Positions 1 to 8,803 are shown, counted from the stretch's first letter. The stretch is 43,576 bases of DNA from an uncultured Ellagibacter sp. (GCA_934654815.1 CAKUGU010000018.1:1-43576), one strand, 5' to 3'. A program made the numbers and translations. The notes: generated by a model not told the origin, from the letters alone.

Positions 1-397
1 GGTACACGAGCTCGGAGTCGTACTGCGCGCCGACGCCCGCCAGGTAGCTGCGCTCAGCTTTGGGGATGCCGAGGCGATCGAAGGTGTTCTTCACGTCGTC
101 GGGCAGGGAGTCCCAGTCGCTTTTCTGGTCGGTGTTGGGCTTCACGTACGTGACGATGTGATCCATGTCGAGGCCGGCGATGGACGGGCCCCAATCAGGC
201 GTTTTGCTTTCGTTGTAGATCTCAAGCGACTTCAGGCGATGCTCGAGCATCCACGCGGGCTCGTCCTTCTTCGCGGAGATCTCGCGTACGATCTCGGGCG
301 TGAGGCCCGCGTCGAGCTTCTCGGCGGAGTCCTCGCTGTAGCTGAAGTCGTAGAGGCTGCGGTCGATGTCCGCGACCTCGGTGCGTTGCTTTGCCAT
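1..397 (-). CDS. sufB: SufB Fe-S cluster scaffold protein (N-terminal part only)
   Basis: SufB is the scaffold subunit of the SufBCD complex, which assembles Fe-S clusters in the cytoplasm using the SufC ATPase. Only the first 132 residues are in the window; the gene runs off the left edge. The translation opens MAKQRTEVADIDRS and carries the family's N-terminal signature, including EPAWMLEHRLKSLEI, WGPSIAGLDMDHIVTYVKP and LGIPKAERSYLAGVGAQYDS. The ATG at 395-397 follows the sufC stop by only 11 bases, with a purine-rich AAGGGGG Shine-Dalgarno in the gap, so it is co-transcribed with sufC. The order sufC-sufB is common in Gram-positive suf operons; sufD and sufS would be expected beyond the edge. 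Identity is confident from the N-terminus; the catalytic core is not visible. Confidence 0.93.
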   Translation of the reverse strand, partial: MAKQRTEVADIDRSLYDFSYSEDSAEKLDAGLTPEIVREISAKKDEPAWMLEHRLKSLEIYNESKTPDWGPSIAGLDMDHIVTYVKPNTDQKSDWDSLPDDVKNTFDRLGIPKAERSYLAGVGAQYDSELVY

Positions 398-408
398 GGC
401 GGGCCCCC

Positions 409-1191
409 TTACGCGTCGGCTTCGGGGGTCGCCTGAGCAGCCTCGAAGCGCTCGAAGCCGTGCGCGTCGATGTCGGCGATGAGGTCGGCGGAGTCCTCGT
501 GGACGAGGTGGCCCTTCACCATGACGTGCACGCGGTCTACGTCGACGTGCTCCAAGATGCGCGTGTTGTGGGTGATGATGATAAGCGTGCCGTCGCAGGT
601 ACGGCGGTACTCCTCGATGCCGCGGGAAACCACGCCGAGCGCGTCGACGTCGAGGCCCGAGTCGGTTTCGTCGAGGATGGCGAGCTTCGGCTTCAGGAGC
701 AAAAGCTGCAGCATCTCGAGCTTCTTCTTCTCGCCGCCCGAGAAGCCCACGCCCAGCTCACGGTCGAGGTAGGCTGGATCGAAGTCAAGGCTTTCGGCCA
801 GCTCGCGCACGTGCTTGCGGAACTGCTTGCCCTTCATGTTGAAGCCCTCGCGGCCTTCCACCGTGGCGCGCAGGAAGCTCGACAGCGGCACGCCGGGAAT
901 CTCGACCGGAGCCTGGAAACTCAGGAAAAGACCCGCGCGCGAGCGCTTGTCAGGGGAGGATTCGGTGATATCCTGTCCATTGAACTCGATCGAGCCGTTC
1001 GTGACGGTGTACTCGGGGTCGCCCATGATGACGTGCCCCAGCGTCGATTTGCCGGCGCCGTTCGGCCCCATCATGACGTGCGTTTCATGCGCGCCGATGG
1101 AAAGGTCGATGTCGTGCAGGATGGGCTTGTCGCCTACCGAGGCGGAAAGCCCCTGCAGTTTGAGCAGCGGGCTCTGCGTGTTCGTTTCCAT
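409..1191 (-). CDS. sufC: SufC Fe-S assembly ATPase
   Basis: SufC is the ABC-type ATPase that powers the SufBCD scaffold; it is cytoplasmic, not a transporter. The 260-residue length is typical. Walker A is GPNGAGKST at residues 42-50, the ABC signature is FSGGEKKKLEMLQ, and Walker B is LAILDETDSGLDVDAL with the SufC-type DETDSGLD. The switch histidine lies in LIIITHNTRIL. It is the first gene of the suf operon in the window and is followed 11 bases later by sufB. A promoter with near-consensus boxes and a palindromic operator lies immediately upstream, between it and a divergent Rrf2-type regulator, so expression probably responds to Fe-S status. Confidence 0.95.
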   Translation of the reverse strand: METNTQSPLLKLQGLSASVGDKPILHDIDLSIGAHETHVMMGPNGAGKSTLGHVIMGDPEYTVTNGSIEFNGQDITESSPDKRSRAGLFLSFQAPVEIPGVPLSSFLRATVEGREGFNMKGKQFRKHVRELAESLDFDPAYLDRELGVGFSGGEKKKLEMLQLLLLKPKLAILDETDSGLDVDALGVVSRGIEEYRRTCDGTLIIITHNTRILEHVDVDRVHVMVKGHLVHEDSADLIADIDAHGFERFEAAQATPEADA

Positions 1192-1214
1192 AAATAAGCT
1201 CCCTCTCGTCTTGG

Positions 1215-1243
1215 CTTATTCCTATGATTTTTCTAGGAATAAG
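1215..1243. promoter_or_regulatory. Palindromic operator at the suf promoter
   Basis: A perfect 10-bp inverted repeat, CTTATTCCTA (1215-1224) and TAGGAATAAG (1234-1243), is separated by 9 bases. It begins inside the -10 box of the suf promoter and covers the expected transcription start, the classic position of a repressor site. The adjacent divergent gene encodes an Rrf2/IscR-type regulator, the obvious candidate to bind it. That this protein binds here is inference; the symmetry is seen directly. Confidence 0.75.
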
Positions 1244-1268
1244 ATACCGTCATGCGCTAAAATGTCAA
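1241..1268 (-). promoter_or_regulatory. sigma-A-type promoter of sufC-sufB
   Basis: Read on the minus strand, a perfect -35 TTGACA (1268-1263) is followed after 16 bases by TATCTT (1246-1241). The predicted start lies inside the palindrome, leaving a leader of roughly 45 bases before sufC. The overlap with the operator supports repression by steric block. Confidence 0.75.
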
Positions 1269-1443
1269 GCGTTAATCCGATTCGCGTAACGGAATCGCCG
1301 AAGCGGCGAGGTTGCGCGTATGCGGCTCTAAACGTGTTATGAAGTGCGGAAACGTGCGCTGCTGCGTGCAGGTGCGCCGGATGCGTCCTTGCGCGAGCGC
1401 GGCCGGCGCGTGCTTCAAGGCTTCGGGGGAAGGCGAGGGAATC

Positions 1444-1887
1444 ATGCTCATCACGACGAAAGGGCGCTACGCGATGCGCCTTATCATCCGCATTGCCCAA
1501 CAGGGCCCTGGCGGGAAGATTCCCTTGCGCAAAGTAGCTGAGGAAGAGGACATCTCGCTCAAGTACCTCGAACAGGTGGTCCGCCCGCTCATGGCTGCGG
1601 GGCTCGTGCGCAGCGTGCGCGGCAAGGGCGGCGGCTACGCGCTCGCCCGCGACGCCGCCGACATCCGGGCGGGGGACGTTTTGCGCGCCGCCGAAGGATC
1701 CACCGTGCCGGTCGTGTGCCTCGCGCTCGAAGACGGTTCCGACGGTTGCCCGCGCAAGGACGCGTGCACCACGGTGCGCTTCTGGGCTGGGCTCGATGAG
1801 GTCATCGAACAGTACGTCGATTCGGCGACGATCGCCGACTTCGTGGAGCACGCCCCGGCCGCCGCGACCGCAGTGGAGGGCTGCTGA
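1444..1887 (+). CDS. Rrf2/IscR-family Fe-S-sensing transcriptional regulator
   Basis: A 147-residue Rrf2-family winged-helix repressor. The N-terminus MLITTKGRYAMRLIIRIAQQ and the EEDISLKYLEQVV and VRSVRGKGGGYALAR segments are the recognition helix and wing typical of the family. Cysteines at 92, 102 and 108 match the three-cysteine [Fe-S] ligand loop of IscR-like members; the first spacing is longer than in E. coli IscR (92/98/104). The start at 1444 is preceded by AGGCGAGGG and gives the standard family N-terminus; the reading frame stays open upstream but without conserved sequence. It is divergent from sufC and is the probable repressor of the suf promoter and perhaps of itself. RirA, NsrR or CymR-type sensing cannot be excluded by sequence alone. 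Confidence 0.9.
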   Translation: MLITTKGRYAMRLIIRIAQQGPGGKIPLRKVAEEEDISLKYLEQVVRPLMAAGLVRSVRGKGGGYALARDAADIRAGDVLRAAEGSTVPVVCLALEDGSDGCPRKDACTTVRFWAGLDEVIEQYVDSATIADFVEHAPAAATAVEGC

Positions 1888-1950
1888 TGCAGGAAAAAGA
1901 GGGTGCGGCTCCCGTCGCAGGCTTGGCCTCAAACGGGAAAAACGCCCTCG

Positions 1951-2136
1951 CGTGTTCGAAAATTTCGATTTTTCGCGGTAAATGCCTCCGCATGCCTCAT
2001 TCGCCTCAAAGTTATTCCCCATATCGTTTCGATATGGGGAATAACTTTTCTTGGGCGGCTTCCTCGAGCCCGAATCGGGCCTTGATAGAGCCTTTAACCA
2101 TGCTGTGCTCGCGAAAAATCGTCATTTTCGAACACG
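1951..2136. repeat. MITE-like intergenic element bounded by 27-bp inverted repeats
   Basis: The 27-base stretches 1951-1977 and 2110-2136 are inverted copies of each other, matching at 25 of 27 positions (two adjacent mismatches). Each contains CGAAAAATCG and ends in TTTTCGAACACG when read in the same sense. They bracket 132 bases that include the 19-bp perfect palindrome at 2008-2048. No coding frame inside is convincing. The arrangement resembles a small non-autonomous inverted-repeat element or a bidirectional regulatory region; no target-site duplication is obvious. Confidence 0.5.
2008..2048. repeat. 19-bp perfect palindrome with a 3-base loop
   Basis: AAAGTTATTCCCCATATCG (2008-2026) is followed by TTT and its exact reverse complement (2030-2048), then TTC. 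As RNA it would form a very stable 19-bp hairpin. It could terminate transcription of the Rrf2-type gene that ends 120 bases upstream, but the stem is longer and more A/T-rich than the other terminators here, and it sits at the centre of a larger inverted-repeat pair. Confidence 0.6.
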
Positions 2137-2168
2137 ACAAGCCCTTTTCCCTGTAACGCGTCTTGCGT

Positions 2169-2200
2169 TGCGGGGCGGGGCACGTGTGCCGCGCCCCGCA
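2169..2200 (+). terminator. G/C-rich hairpin upstream of the YhgE genes
   Basis: Two 15-base arms (2169-2183 and 2186-2200) pair with one mismatch around a 2-base loop. No T-run follows, so it may be a terminator of another type or simply a structured intergenic repeat. From here to 2369 there is no gene; TACAAT at 2288-2293 could be a -10 box, without a clear -35. Confidence 0.35.
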
Positions 2201-2369
2201 CGGGCGCTTGCGTCAGGCCGTCGCGGGCGCTTTATGCCACACTTGTGGAATTATGCACGTCGACCGTATGCGCTGCGGTTTCCCCGATACAATGCAAGAA
2301 AACGCATTTTTCCAAGGGTGAACTGCGCCCTTACCGCCTAAACGCAATCGAAAAGAAGGAGGGGCGGGG

Positions 2370-5069
2370 TTGTCTAACGTGCTGCGCGTTCTCAAGCGCG
2401 ACGTTCTTCGTATATTGAAGGCACCGGCCTCCATCGCCGTCGTGCTGGTCCTCATCGCGCTTCCGTCGCTGTACACCTGGTTCAACGTCATTGGGTTCTG
2501 GGACCCCTACAACAACACCGGCAACCTGCGCATCTGCGTGGTGAACGAAGACGCCGGCTCGTCGAGCGACCTTACCGGCGAGCTGAACCTCGGCGACATG
2601 GTCATCGACCAGCTTGCGGAAAACGACCAGCTCGGATGGGACGTCGTCGACCGCGACACCGCGATAGAGGCGGTGAAGACCGGCAGCGCCTACGCCGCCT
2701 TCATCATGCCGAGCGACTTCAGCTCCGATTTGCTCACGCTTCTCACGGGCGACTTCCAGCAGCCGCAGCTCGAATACTACGTGAACGAGAAGATGAACCC
2801 CGTGTCGCCGAAGATCACCGACACGGGCGCGAACACGCTCGACAACACGATCAACGCAACGTTCGTGTCGACGGTCGCGCAGACGGTGGTCGACACGCTC
2901 GGCGACGAGGTTTCCGCCGCGCAGGGCAAGCTCGACACCTCCCACGATAACGCGGTCGAGGGCATATCGAAGGCGCAGAACGCCATTTCGGGCGCGCGCG
3001 ACTCGGTGGCGGGGCTCGTCGACGCGGCTTCCTCCGCGCAGGGCAAGGTCGACGACGCGAAATCGCTCATGGGCGACGCGAAGGGAACGATCCAGGACGT
3101 GAGCGACCAGCTGCTCATCGTCCAGTCCCTCATGACGACGACGCAGAACGACGTGTCGAAGCTCTCGTCGGGGCTCATGGGCGCCATGGATTCGGGGTCC
3201 ATCTACCTCTCACAGTCGGCCGCCAAGGTGAACACCGCTATCGGCGGCGCGGCGAGCGCGGTCGTCGGTGCGCAGGGCAAGGTCGACGGCGCGCTCAGCC
3301 AGGGCAGTGCCGTGGTGAGCGCGAACGAGGCCATCATCGACGAGCTCTCCCAGCTCCAGCAAGAACTTCCCGACGACAACGCCGACAAGGAGCAGATCGG
3401 CAAGGTCATCGACCGTTTGCGCCAGGCCAACGCCAACGCCAACCAGTCGCTCGAAGAACTCTCGAACATCAACGCCGACATGGGAAGCGTCGCCACTTCG
3501 GCGGCGAGCGCCGCGGATTCGGTCAACACCGCGGTGCAGAGCACCATCGCGAACGCCGACTCGTACCGCTCGACGCTTTCGTCCACCACGTTCCCCGCGA
3601 TCAACAGCGGCGTCGGCAACCTGTCCGTTGCCGTGAGCAACCTTTCGGCCGCGTGCGCCGGGCAGACGGTGCTGGTCGATCAGGCCGACGCGCTGCTCGA
3701 CCAGCTTTCGGGATCGCTCGGCACGGCGAAGGACGCCCTTTCCCAGACCGACGGCCTGCTCGCCGACTTGCAGTCGAGCATTGAAACGGTGAAGACCGAC
3801 GTCGTCGCGCTGAAAACCTCCACCGCCATCACCGACTTCTTCGGCGACGGCACGACGATCGACGCCGCGAAGGTGGCGGACTTCATGCAGTCGCCGACCG
3901 AGGTCGAAACAGAGTACCTCTTCCCGTTGAACGCCTACGGCTCGGGCATGGCGCCGCTGTTCATCAACATGTCGCTGTGGATCGGCGCGTTCATGCTCAT
4001 GGTCATCATGCGCATCGAGGTCGACGACGAGGGCATCGAGAACCTCACGGCCGGCCAGCGCTTCGTCGCGCGCTACATATTCTTCGGCTTCATGGTGGCT
4101 GCTCAGGCGATCATCTGCTGCACGGGGTGCCTCGTCATCGGCGTGCAGTGCGTGTCGCCGCCGCTGTTCCTGCTGACGGGCGTCATCCTGTCGCTCACGT
4201 TCCTGGCGATGCAGCTCACGCTGTCGACCACGCTGCAGCACATCGGCAAGGGGCTGTGCATCATCCTCATCTTCGTGCAGATCCCGGGCGCGACGGGGCT
4301 CTACCCCATCGAGATGACCTCGCCGTTCTTCCGCGCGGTCTATCCGATCTTCCCGTTCACCTACGGCATCAATGCCCTGCGCGAGACGATCGGCGGGTTC
4401 TACGCGGCCGACTGGGCGCACTATATCGGCACGCTCGCGGTGTTCTTCGTGGTCTTCATGGCGATCGGCATCTTCCTGCGCCCGTACTTCTCGAACCTCA
4501 TCCGCCTGTTCGCGAACCGCATCGAGCGCTCCGATATCATCAACGGCGAGGAGGTGCACCTGCCCGAGCGCCGCTTCCGCATGGCGCAGCTCGTGCGCGT
4601 GCTTTCCGACCGCGAGGACTTCCGCCATCGCATGACGGCGCACGCGGCGCGCTTCATCAGGTGGTACCCGCGTCTGAAACGCGGCGCCATCGTGATCGGG
4701 ATCGCGGTGCCCGCCATCATCGCCATCGTGTTCGCCACGACGGAGATGGAGAAGGTTGTCACGCTCACGCTGTGGCTTCTGTGGATCGTGCTGGTGCTTG
4801 TGTTCCTTGTCGTGGTGGAATTCGTCCGCGACAACATCGAGCGCCAGGCGTCGCTCGTCGACATGCCCGACGAGGAAGTGCGCCGCATCTACGCGGAAGG
4901 CAGAAAGCCGGGGGCCGCTCGTGACTCTCTGATAGCGCAGGCCGCCTCCGCGGTCGCGCAGACGACGCGCCCCTTGGGCAAGCACGGCAAGGCGCCGGCG
5001 CCCAAACAGGAAAAACCCGCGGGCAAGCACGCGAAGCAGCCAGGCGACGACGAAGGGGAGGTGCGATAG
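2370..5069 (+). CDS. YhgE/Pip-family membrane protein (first of two)
   Basis: An 899-residue member of the YhgE/Pip family, related to the phage infection protein and to ABC-2-type permeases. Residues about 19-42 form an N-terminal membrane segment followed by the family motif YNNTGNLRICVVNEDAG. A long Ala/Ser/Asp-rich coiled-coil region covers about 160-490 and should lie outside the cell. From residue 525 (MAPLFINMSLWIGAFML) about five or six membrane segments follow. Two further segments at about 770-815 and a basic Lys/His-rich tail are extra compared with its neighbour. It starts at TTG 2370 with an AAGGAGGGG ribosome site at 2355-2364; no nearer ATG fits. Its stop abuts the start of the second copy. 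Function in the family (export of surface or secreted factors, phage adsorption) is known only in part. Confidence 0.85.
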   Translation: MSNVLRVLKRDVLRILKAPASIAVVLVLIALPSLYTWFNVIGFWDPYNNTGNLRICVVNEDAGSSSDLTGELNLGDMVIDQLAENDQLGWDVVDRDTAIEAVKTGSAYAAFIMPSDFSSDLLTLLTGDFQQPQLEYYVNEKMNPVSPKITDTGANTLDNTINATFVSTVAQTVVDTLGDEVSAAQGKLDTSHDNAVEGISKAQNAISGARDSVAGLVDAASSAQGKVDDAKSLMGDAKGTIQDVSDQLLIVQSLMTTTQNDVSKLSSGLMGAMDSGSIYLSQSAAKVNTAIGGAASAVVGAQGKVDGALSQGSAVVSANEAIIDELSQLQQELPDDNADKEQIGKVIDRLRQANANANQSLEELSNINADMGSVATSAASAADSVNTAVQSTIANADSYRSTLSSTTFPAINSGVGNLSVAVSNLSAACAGQTVLVDQADALLDQLSGSLGTAKDALSQTDGLLADLQSSIETVKTDVVALKTSTAITDFFGDGTTIDAAKVADFMQSPTEVETEYLFPLNAYGSGMAPLFINMSLWIGAFMLMVIMRIEVDDEGIENLTAGQRFVARYIFFGFMVAAQAIICCTGCLVIGVQCVSPPLFLLTGVILSLTFLAMQLTLSTTLQHIGKGLCIILIFVQIPGATGLYPIEMTSPFFRAVYPIFPFTYGINALRETIGGFYAADWAHYIGTLAVFFVVFMAIGIFLRPYFSNLIRLFANRIERSDIINGEEVHLPERRFRMAQLVRVLSDREDFRHRMTAHAARFIRWYPRLKRGAIVIGIAVPAIIAIVFATTEMEKVVTLTLWLLWIVLVLVFLVVVEFVRDNIERQASLVDMPDEEVRRIYAEGRKPGAARDSLIAQAASAVAQTTRPLGKHGKAPAPKQEKPAGKHAKQPGDDEGEVR

Positions 5070-7256
5070 ATGAAAAACATTTGGCGCATCTTCAAGACCG
5101 ACCTGAAGCACCTGTTCAACAACTCGATCACCGTGATCATCGTCATCGGGCTCGTGTTCCTGCCGTCGATCTTCACGTGGTACAACGTCATCGCGTGCTG
5201 GGACGCGTTCGGTAATACCGGCAACCTCACCGTGGCCGTGGCGAACTCCGACGAGGGCTACGAGAGCGATCTGGTGCCCCTCGAGATAAACGTCGGCGAC
5301 CAGGTGGTGGGCCAGCTGCGCGCGAACAATCAGCTGAACTGGACGTTCACCGACGAAGACGACGCGCTCGACGGCGTGAAGTCGGGGCGTTACTACGCGG
5401 CCGTCGTCATACCGAAGAGCTTCAGCAGCGACATGATGACCTTCTACTCCGACGAGGTCGACCACGCGCAGATCGTCTACTACGCCAACGAGAAGAAAAA
5501 CGCCATCGCTCCGAAGGTGACCGACCAGGGCGCCGACCAGGTATCGACCCAGGTGAACGAGGTCTTCACCGAAACGCTTTCCGACGTGGCGCTCTCCATC
5601 GTGTCGGCGCTGTCGAAGTACTCGCAGGACGCCGACCTGAGCGGTGTTGTGGGCACGCTCGCCGACCACGTCGACACCATGGCGGGGCAGATGACCTCGG
5701 CCTCGTCGGTGCTCGGGATGTACTCGCAGCTCATCGACTCGTCGAAGTCGCTCATCTCGAACTCGAGCGACCTGCTGTCGCAGGCGAAGGACGAGGCGGG
5801 CAAGATCGGCGACATCGCCCGCGACGGCGGCGACACCGCATCGGGCATCGCGGGCGCCCTCGATTCCTCGACCGATGCCCTTTCCCAGGCGATCAGCGCC
5901 TCGGCCGAGGGGTACCTCGGCATCAGCGCGCAGGTAAGCGACGTGTACGATAACGTGGGCGAACTCACGGGCGACTCGGCGACGCATCTGCGGTCCCGCG
6001 CCGCGGTCGTCGAGACCGAGGTGAGCGACCTGCAGTCGATCGAGCGCGCGCTCGAGGACTTGAAAGGCAGCGTGGACTCGAGCTACGTCCCGCTCATCGA
6101 CGTGCTCCTGTCGCAGATGGACGAGTCGATCGACCTGCTCGACAAGCTCGCGAGCTCGCTGTACTCCGCGGCGGATTCGGTGGAGAAGGGCTACGGCGAC
6201 GCGGTCGCCCAGCGCACCGAGATCCAGGATTTGGCCGACAAGGCGGCGCAGAGCCTTTCGTCGGTGAAGTCCGACTACGACCAGAACATCCTGCCGGGGC
6301 TCGACAAGCTTTCCGCCTCGGTGCAAAACGCCGTGTCCACCTTGAAAGACGGCGCGTCGAAACTCGACGACGCCTCGGCGGACCTCGCGGGAGATGCGGA
6401 CTCCGTGGCGGGCAAGCTCGATTCCGCGAAAGGCAAGCTCGCCGACGCGCAGTCAGAGCTCTCACAGACCGCGGGCAAGCTCACGGAGCTTTCCTCGAAC
6501 CTGCGCGCGGCGCTTTCCTCGGGCGATGTGGAAAAGCTGCGCGAGGCCATCGGATCGGACCCGGCGGCCCTGGCGTCGGCGGTGGCGTCACCGGTGGCGC
6601 TCGACCGCCACGAGGTGTTCCCGGCTAACAACTTCGGCTCGCAGATGGCGCCGCTCTACACCTCGCTCGCCATCTGGATCGGCGCGCTGCTTCTGCTCGT
6701 GGCTATCAAGCCGCGCGTGTCCGACAAGCAGTTCGCCACGCTCGACAACCCCAAGCCGCGCGAGCTGTACTTCGGTCGCTACTGCGTGATCGGGTTCTTG
6801 TCGTTGCTCCAAACGTCCGTCGTGGGGCTTGGCAACATGCTCTTCCTCGGCGTGCAGGTGACCGACCCGGTGCTGTTCATGGTGTGCTTCTGGGTGTCGG
6901 GGCTCGTGGACTCGCTCATGATCTACACGCTCGTCGTGTCGTTCGCGAACCTGGGCAAGGCCATCGCCGTCGTCATCCTCATCCTGCAGGTCACGGGCGG
7001 CGGCGGCGCCTACCCGCTGCAGCTTCTGCCCGACTTCTTCCAGGTGATCAGCGTGTTTTTGCCGGCGACGCACACCATCGACATGATGCGCGCGGCCATG
7101 TTCGGCGTGTACAACGGCGACTTCTTCGTGCACCTCGGCTACCTGCTGTTGTTCGTCGCTCCGACGCTGCTTTTGGGATTGGTGCTGCGAAAGCCGACGG
7201 AGAAGCTTATCATCTGGTTCGTCGAAAAGGTCGAAGAGTCGAAGATGATGGCGTAG
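5070..7256 (+). CDS. YhgE/Pip-family membrane protein (second of two)
   Basis: A 728-residue paralogue of the preceding gene. It shares the N-terminal membrane segment followed by FGNTGNLTVAVANSDEG, a coiled-coil extracellular region at about 150-500, and a C-terminal block of membrane segments from about residue 526 (MAPLYTSLAIWIGALLLL). It ends soon after the last segment and lacks the additional C-terminal pair and basic tail of the first copy. Its ATG follows the previous stop with no intervening base, and GGGGAGG at the end of the upstream gene serves as ribosome site, so the two are translationally coupled and may act as a heteromer. The exact substrate or role cannot be read from sequence. 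Confidence 0.86.
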   Translation: MKNIWRIFKTDLKHLFNNSITVIIVIGLVFLPSIFTWYNVIACWDAFGNTGNLTVAVANSDEGYESDLVPLEINVGDQVVGQLRANNQLNWTFTDEDDALDGVKSGRYYAAVVIPKSFSSDMMTFYSDEVDHAQIVYYANEKKNAIAPKVTDQGADQVSTQVNEVFTETLSDVALSIVSALSKYSQDADLSGVVGTLADHVDTMAGQMTSASSVLGMYSQLIDSSKSLISNSSDLLSQAKDEAGKIGDIARDGGDTASGIAGALDSSTDALSQAISASAEGYLGISAQVSDVYDNVGELTGDSATHLRSRAAVVETEVSDLQSIERALEDLKGSVDSSYVPLIDVLLSQMDESIDLLDKLASSLYSAADSVEKGYGDAVAQRTEIQDLADKAAQSLSSVKSDYDQNILPGLDKLSASVQNAVSTLKDGASKLDDASADLAGDADSVAGKLDSAKGKLADAQSELSQTAGKLTELSSNLRAALSSGDVEKLREAIGSDPAALASAVASPVALDRHEVFPANNFGSQMAPLYTSLAIWIGALLLLVAIKPRVSDKQFATLDNPKPRELYFGRYCVIGFLSLLQTSVVGLGNMLFLGVQVTDPVLFMVCFWVSGLVDSLMIYTLVVSFANLGKAIAVVILILQVTGGGGAYPLQLLPDFFQVISVFLPATHTIDMMRAAMFGVYNGDFFVHLGYLLLFVAPTLLLGLVLRKPTEKLIIWFVEKVEESKMMA

Positions 7257-7289
7257 CGCGCTGCGTGCGCCGTCGGGGAAGGGGCGCAC

Positions 7290-8678
7290 ATGGAGTGCTC
7301 GAAGGAAGCCGAGCCTATCGAATCGCAGCCGGTGGGGAAGGAAGCCGCAGCCGTTTCCGACGAGGAAGTCGCGGCGGCGCGCGGCCTTGCGGAGTTCATC
7401 GATTCGTGCCCGAGCATGTTCCACACGGTTCGCACGCTGCGCGAGCGCTTGGACGCGGCCGGGTTCGCCTACCTGCCGGAAGGCGAGCCGTGGCGCGTGG
7501 ATCGCGGCAGCCGGTGCTACACCGTGCGCAATAACTCGAGCCTTGTCGCCTTCAAGGTGGGCTCTTCGCTCGATGACTACCACTTTCAGGTGGCGGCGTC
7601 GCACACCGATTCGCCCACGTTCAAGGTGAAGGCGGAAGGTGAGCTTTCAGGTCCGGCCGACACGCTGCGGCTCAACGTGGAGGTGTACGGCGGCGCGGTC
7701 GACTACACCTGGTTCGATCGCCCGCTCGGGCTCGCCGGGCGCGTGATGGTGCGCGACGGCGCCCGCGTGGAAAGCCGCCTGTACGAAAGCGCCGGCGACG
7801 TGGCGCTCATCCCCAGCATGCCGCCCCACATCCAGCGCGACATCAACCAGTCGTTCGGGCCGAACCGCCAGGTCGATCTGTGCCCGGTCGTGTCGGCGGG
7901 GCTTTTGGGGAAAGGATCGCTCGACGAGCGCATCGCACGCGACCTCGGCGTCGACGCGGGCGACATCTTATCCCGTGACCTCTTCCTGGTGAACCGCCAG
8001 AAGCCGTGCGTGTGGGGATGGGAAAACGAGTTCGTCTCGGCGCCGAAGCTCGACGATCTCGCGTGCGCCTACACCTCGCTCGAGGCGTTCCTCGCGGCCG
8101 ACAACCCCCACGACGTCACGGTGCTCGCATGCTTCGACAACGAGGAGGTCGGCTCGAACACCAAGCAGGGTGCCCTGTCGACGTTTCTGGCCGACGCGCT
8201 TGGGCGCCTGAACGGGGCGCTCGGCCGCACGCCCGAGGAGCTTCGCTGCGCGCTCGCGAAGTCGATGCTCGTGAGCTGCGACAACGCGCACGCGGTGAAC
8301 CCCAACCACCCCGAGAAGTACGACGAGGGCAACCGCGTCGCCCTGAACCGCGGGATCGTCGTGAAAGAAGCGGCCAACCAGAAGTACTGCACTGATGCGT
8401 TCTCGCGCGCCGTGTTCTGCGCCGTGTGCGACGACGCGGGCGTGCCGTACCAGGCGTTCGCGAACCGCAGCGACATGCCCGGCGGCTCGACTTTGGGCAA
8501 CCTGTCGAACACCCAAGTGAGCATGCACGGGGTCGATGTGGGAATCGCCCAGCTCGCCATGCATTCGAGCTTCGAGACCGCGGGCACCTGCGACGTCGCG
8601 AACGCGATAAGGGCCCTATCATCCTTTTTCAAGGCTAATATCGCCATCGATGGAGCGGATGGCGCGAGGATCTCGTAA
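7290..8678 (+). CDS. M18-family aminopeptidase
   Basis: A 462-residue zinc aminopeptidase of family M18 (aspartyl aminopeptidase / yeast aminopeptidase I type), cytoplasmic, removing N-terminal residues from peptides. Metal-binding and catalytic motifs are all present: ASHTDSPTFKVK (H105, D107), FDNEEVGSNTKQGA (D283, E285, E286), CDNAHAVNPNHPEKY, RSDMPGGSTLGNLS and the final histidine in LAMHSSFE. The ATG at 7290 is preceded by GGGGAAGGGG; the first 30 residues are not conserved sequence. It lies 33 bases after the second YhgE gene and may be in the same transcript, although a functional link is not evident. Confidence 0.92.
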   Translation: MECSKEAEPIESQPVGKEAAAVSDEEVAAARGLAEFIDSCPSMFHTVRTLRERLDAAGFAYLPEGEPWRVDRGSRCYTVRNNSSLVAFKVGSSLDDYHFQVAASHTDSPTFKVKAEGELSGPADTLRLNVEVYGGAVDYTWFDRPLGLAGRVMVRDGARVESRLYESAGDVALIPSMPPHIQRDINQSFGPNRQVDLCPVVSAGLLGKGSLDERIARDLGVDAGDILSRDLFLVNRQKPCVWGWENEFVSAPKLDDLACAYTSLEAFLAADNPHDVTVLACFDNEEVGSNTKQGALSTFLADALGRLNGALGRTPEELRCALAKSMLVSCDNAHAVNPNHPEKYDEGNRVALNRGIVVKEAANQKYCTDAFSRAVFCAVCDDAGVPYQAFANRSDMPGGSTLGNLSNTQVSMHGVDVGIAQLAMHSSFETAGTCDVANAIRALSSFFKANIAIDGADGARIS

Positions 8679-8696
8679 CGTCGCTTACTGAGCTTC

Positions 8697-8739
8697 AACG
8701 CCCCGAAAACGTGCGATGAGCTGCGCGTTTCGGGGCGTT
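8697..8739 (+). terminator. Hairpin after the aminopeptidase gene
   Basis: AACGCCCCGAAAACG (8697-8711) pairs with CGTTTCGGGGCGTT (8726-8739), giving 14 base pairs with one bulged A. The stem is strong but only a short T stretch follows, so termination is likely rather than certain. Confidence 0.5.
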
Positions 8740-8803
8740 ACCGACTTGCATAGCGTTTCGGTAGGTTTCATTGAGGATAAGGGACCTCGTCGATTGCCTG
8801 TTC

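Noticed and set aside
1312..1443. A longer form of the Rrf2 regulator starting at 1312.
   Set aside because: Rrf2 proteins begin with the MLITTKGRYA-type helix, which matches the ATG at 1444 with its own ribosome site.
3210..6326. Very long open frame on the minus strand opposite the YhgE genes (over 1000 codons).
   Set aside because: The translation is Arg/His/Asp/Val-rich without domains, and the plus strand has clear family motifs and codon bias. It is a by-product of high G/C content.
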